DNA of 64,000 nt, from the NCBI GenBank assembly GCA_046349955.1, contig JAXMBI010000024.1:61386-125385 (forward strand). Direction: 5' to 3'. Below the pieces are notes generated by a model. That model did not search any database and was not told where the DNA came from. It saw only the letters and a program-made list of their open reading frames with translations. How positions within the stretch are numbered: position 1 is the first letter of the stretch; every line of letters starts with the position of its first letter. Positions 63,820 to 64,000 of this stretch are shown piece after piece. Source of the DNA: JBGAPH01 sp046349955. GTDB taxonomy: Bacteria > Planctomycetota > Planctomycetia > Pirellulales > JBGAPH01. A program made the position numbers and the translations under genes.

Positions 63820-64000
63820 CGTTCCCTCGCTAAGGCCCCCAACGAAACATCAGCTCCCGCCCCCAATCCCGCCCGCGCATCTGCCCACACATCTCCGCTC
63901 AGCCTCTTCGCCCCGGCCCGGCGCCCTGCCTGGCCGGGGCTGCCCATTTCTAGAGGCTGCCGACGACAGAGACTCTGCTCGACGCGCCACCAGCACGCGT

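Noticed and set aside
1..64000. CRISPR array, rRNA operon or prophage
   Set aside because: No evenly spaced direct repeats, no rRNA-like sequence and no phage structural genes other than the VgrG spikes were seen.

Overview
The window looks like part of a planctomycete chromosome (Planctomycetota, probably Pirellulales-like). The DNA is GC-rich. Very large surface proteins begin with the lineage-typical LEPxxLL motif and end in dockerin-type calcium loops. There is also a PEP-CTERM protein, a YTV-type cysteine-rich exported protein, and many small membrane or HEAT proteins with planctomycete-style N-termini. I find no rRNA operon, no convincing tRNA, no CRISPR array and no prophage. Everything here is read from sequence alone, with no database search.

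Layout. 1-2.1 kb: the 3' part of nuoN coupled to a small helical protein, then a 284-bp inverted-repeat element. 2.4-11 kb: an M16 zinc protease preceded by a structured RNA and terminator, a PEP-CTERM protein, a family of small membrane proteins (two intact, one stub), hemW and an exported alpha/beta-hydrolase. 11-21.5 kb: an accessory island with a dead tyrosine-recombinase remnant, a frameshifted dockerin adhesin, a second recombinase tail and a 2089-residue lectin/cadherin-like/dockerin protein. 21.7-35.7 kb: mostly housekeeping or small-molecule genes (arfB, HEAT-repeat protein, PQQ-propeller lipoprotein, VOC protein plus 2OG oxygenase, slyX, dapF, cold-shock protein, YTV protein, ferritin-like protein, lipoate-ligase family, orphan TPP enzyme, queF, molybdopterin-fold protein).

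35.7-39.1 kb is the classic translation operon rpsB-tsf-pyrH-frr with a good candidate promoter. 39.4-42.3 kb holds a frameshifted methyltransferase, a DUF72 protein and a two-component-regulator-type propeller. 42.7-52.3 kb is the most striking region. Two tandem, near-identical giant VgrG spike proteins each carry an unusual internal hydrophobic/coiled-coil domain. A tight four-gene operon follows, including a papain-like (C39-like) protein with zinc ribbons and an Ala-rich protein that share a short C-terminal motif. No sheath, baseplate or membrane-complex genes of a type VI system are present, so this is a detached spike/effector module. 52.5-64 kb has a widely conserved protein of unknown function, a Uma2-type protein, three tandem paralogs (the first decayed), a SET-domain protein, a large exported protein with a barrel-like region and a small coiled-coil protein.

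Several palindromic repeat families lie between genes. At least four coding disruptions by single-base shifts are visible (three in the adhesin, one in the methyltransferase). They may be real decay or draft-assembly errors.
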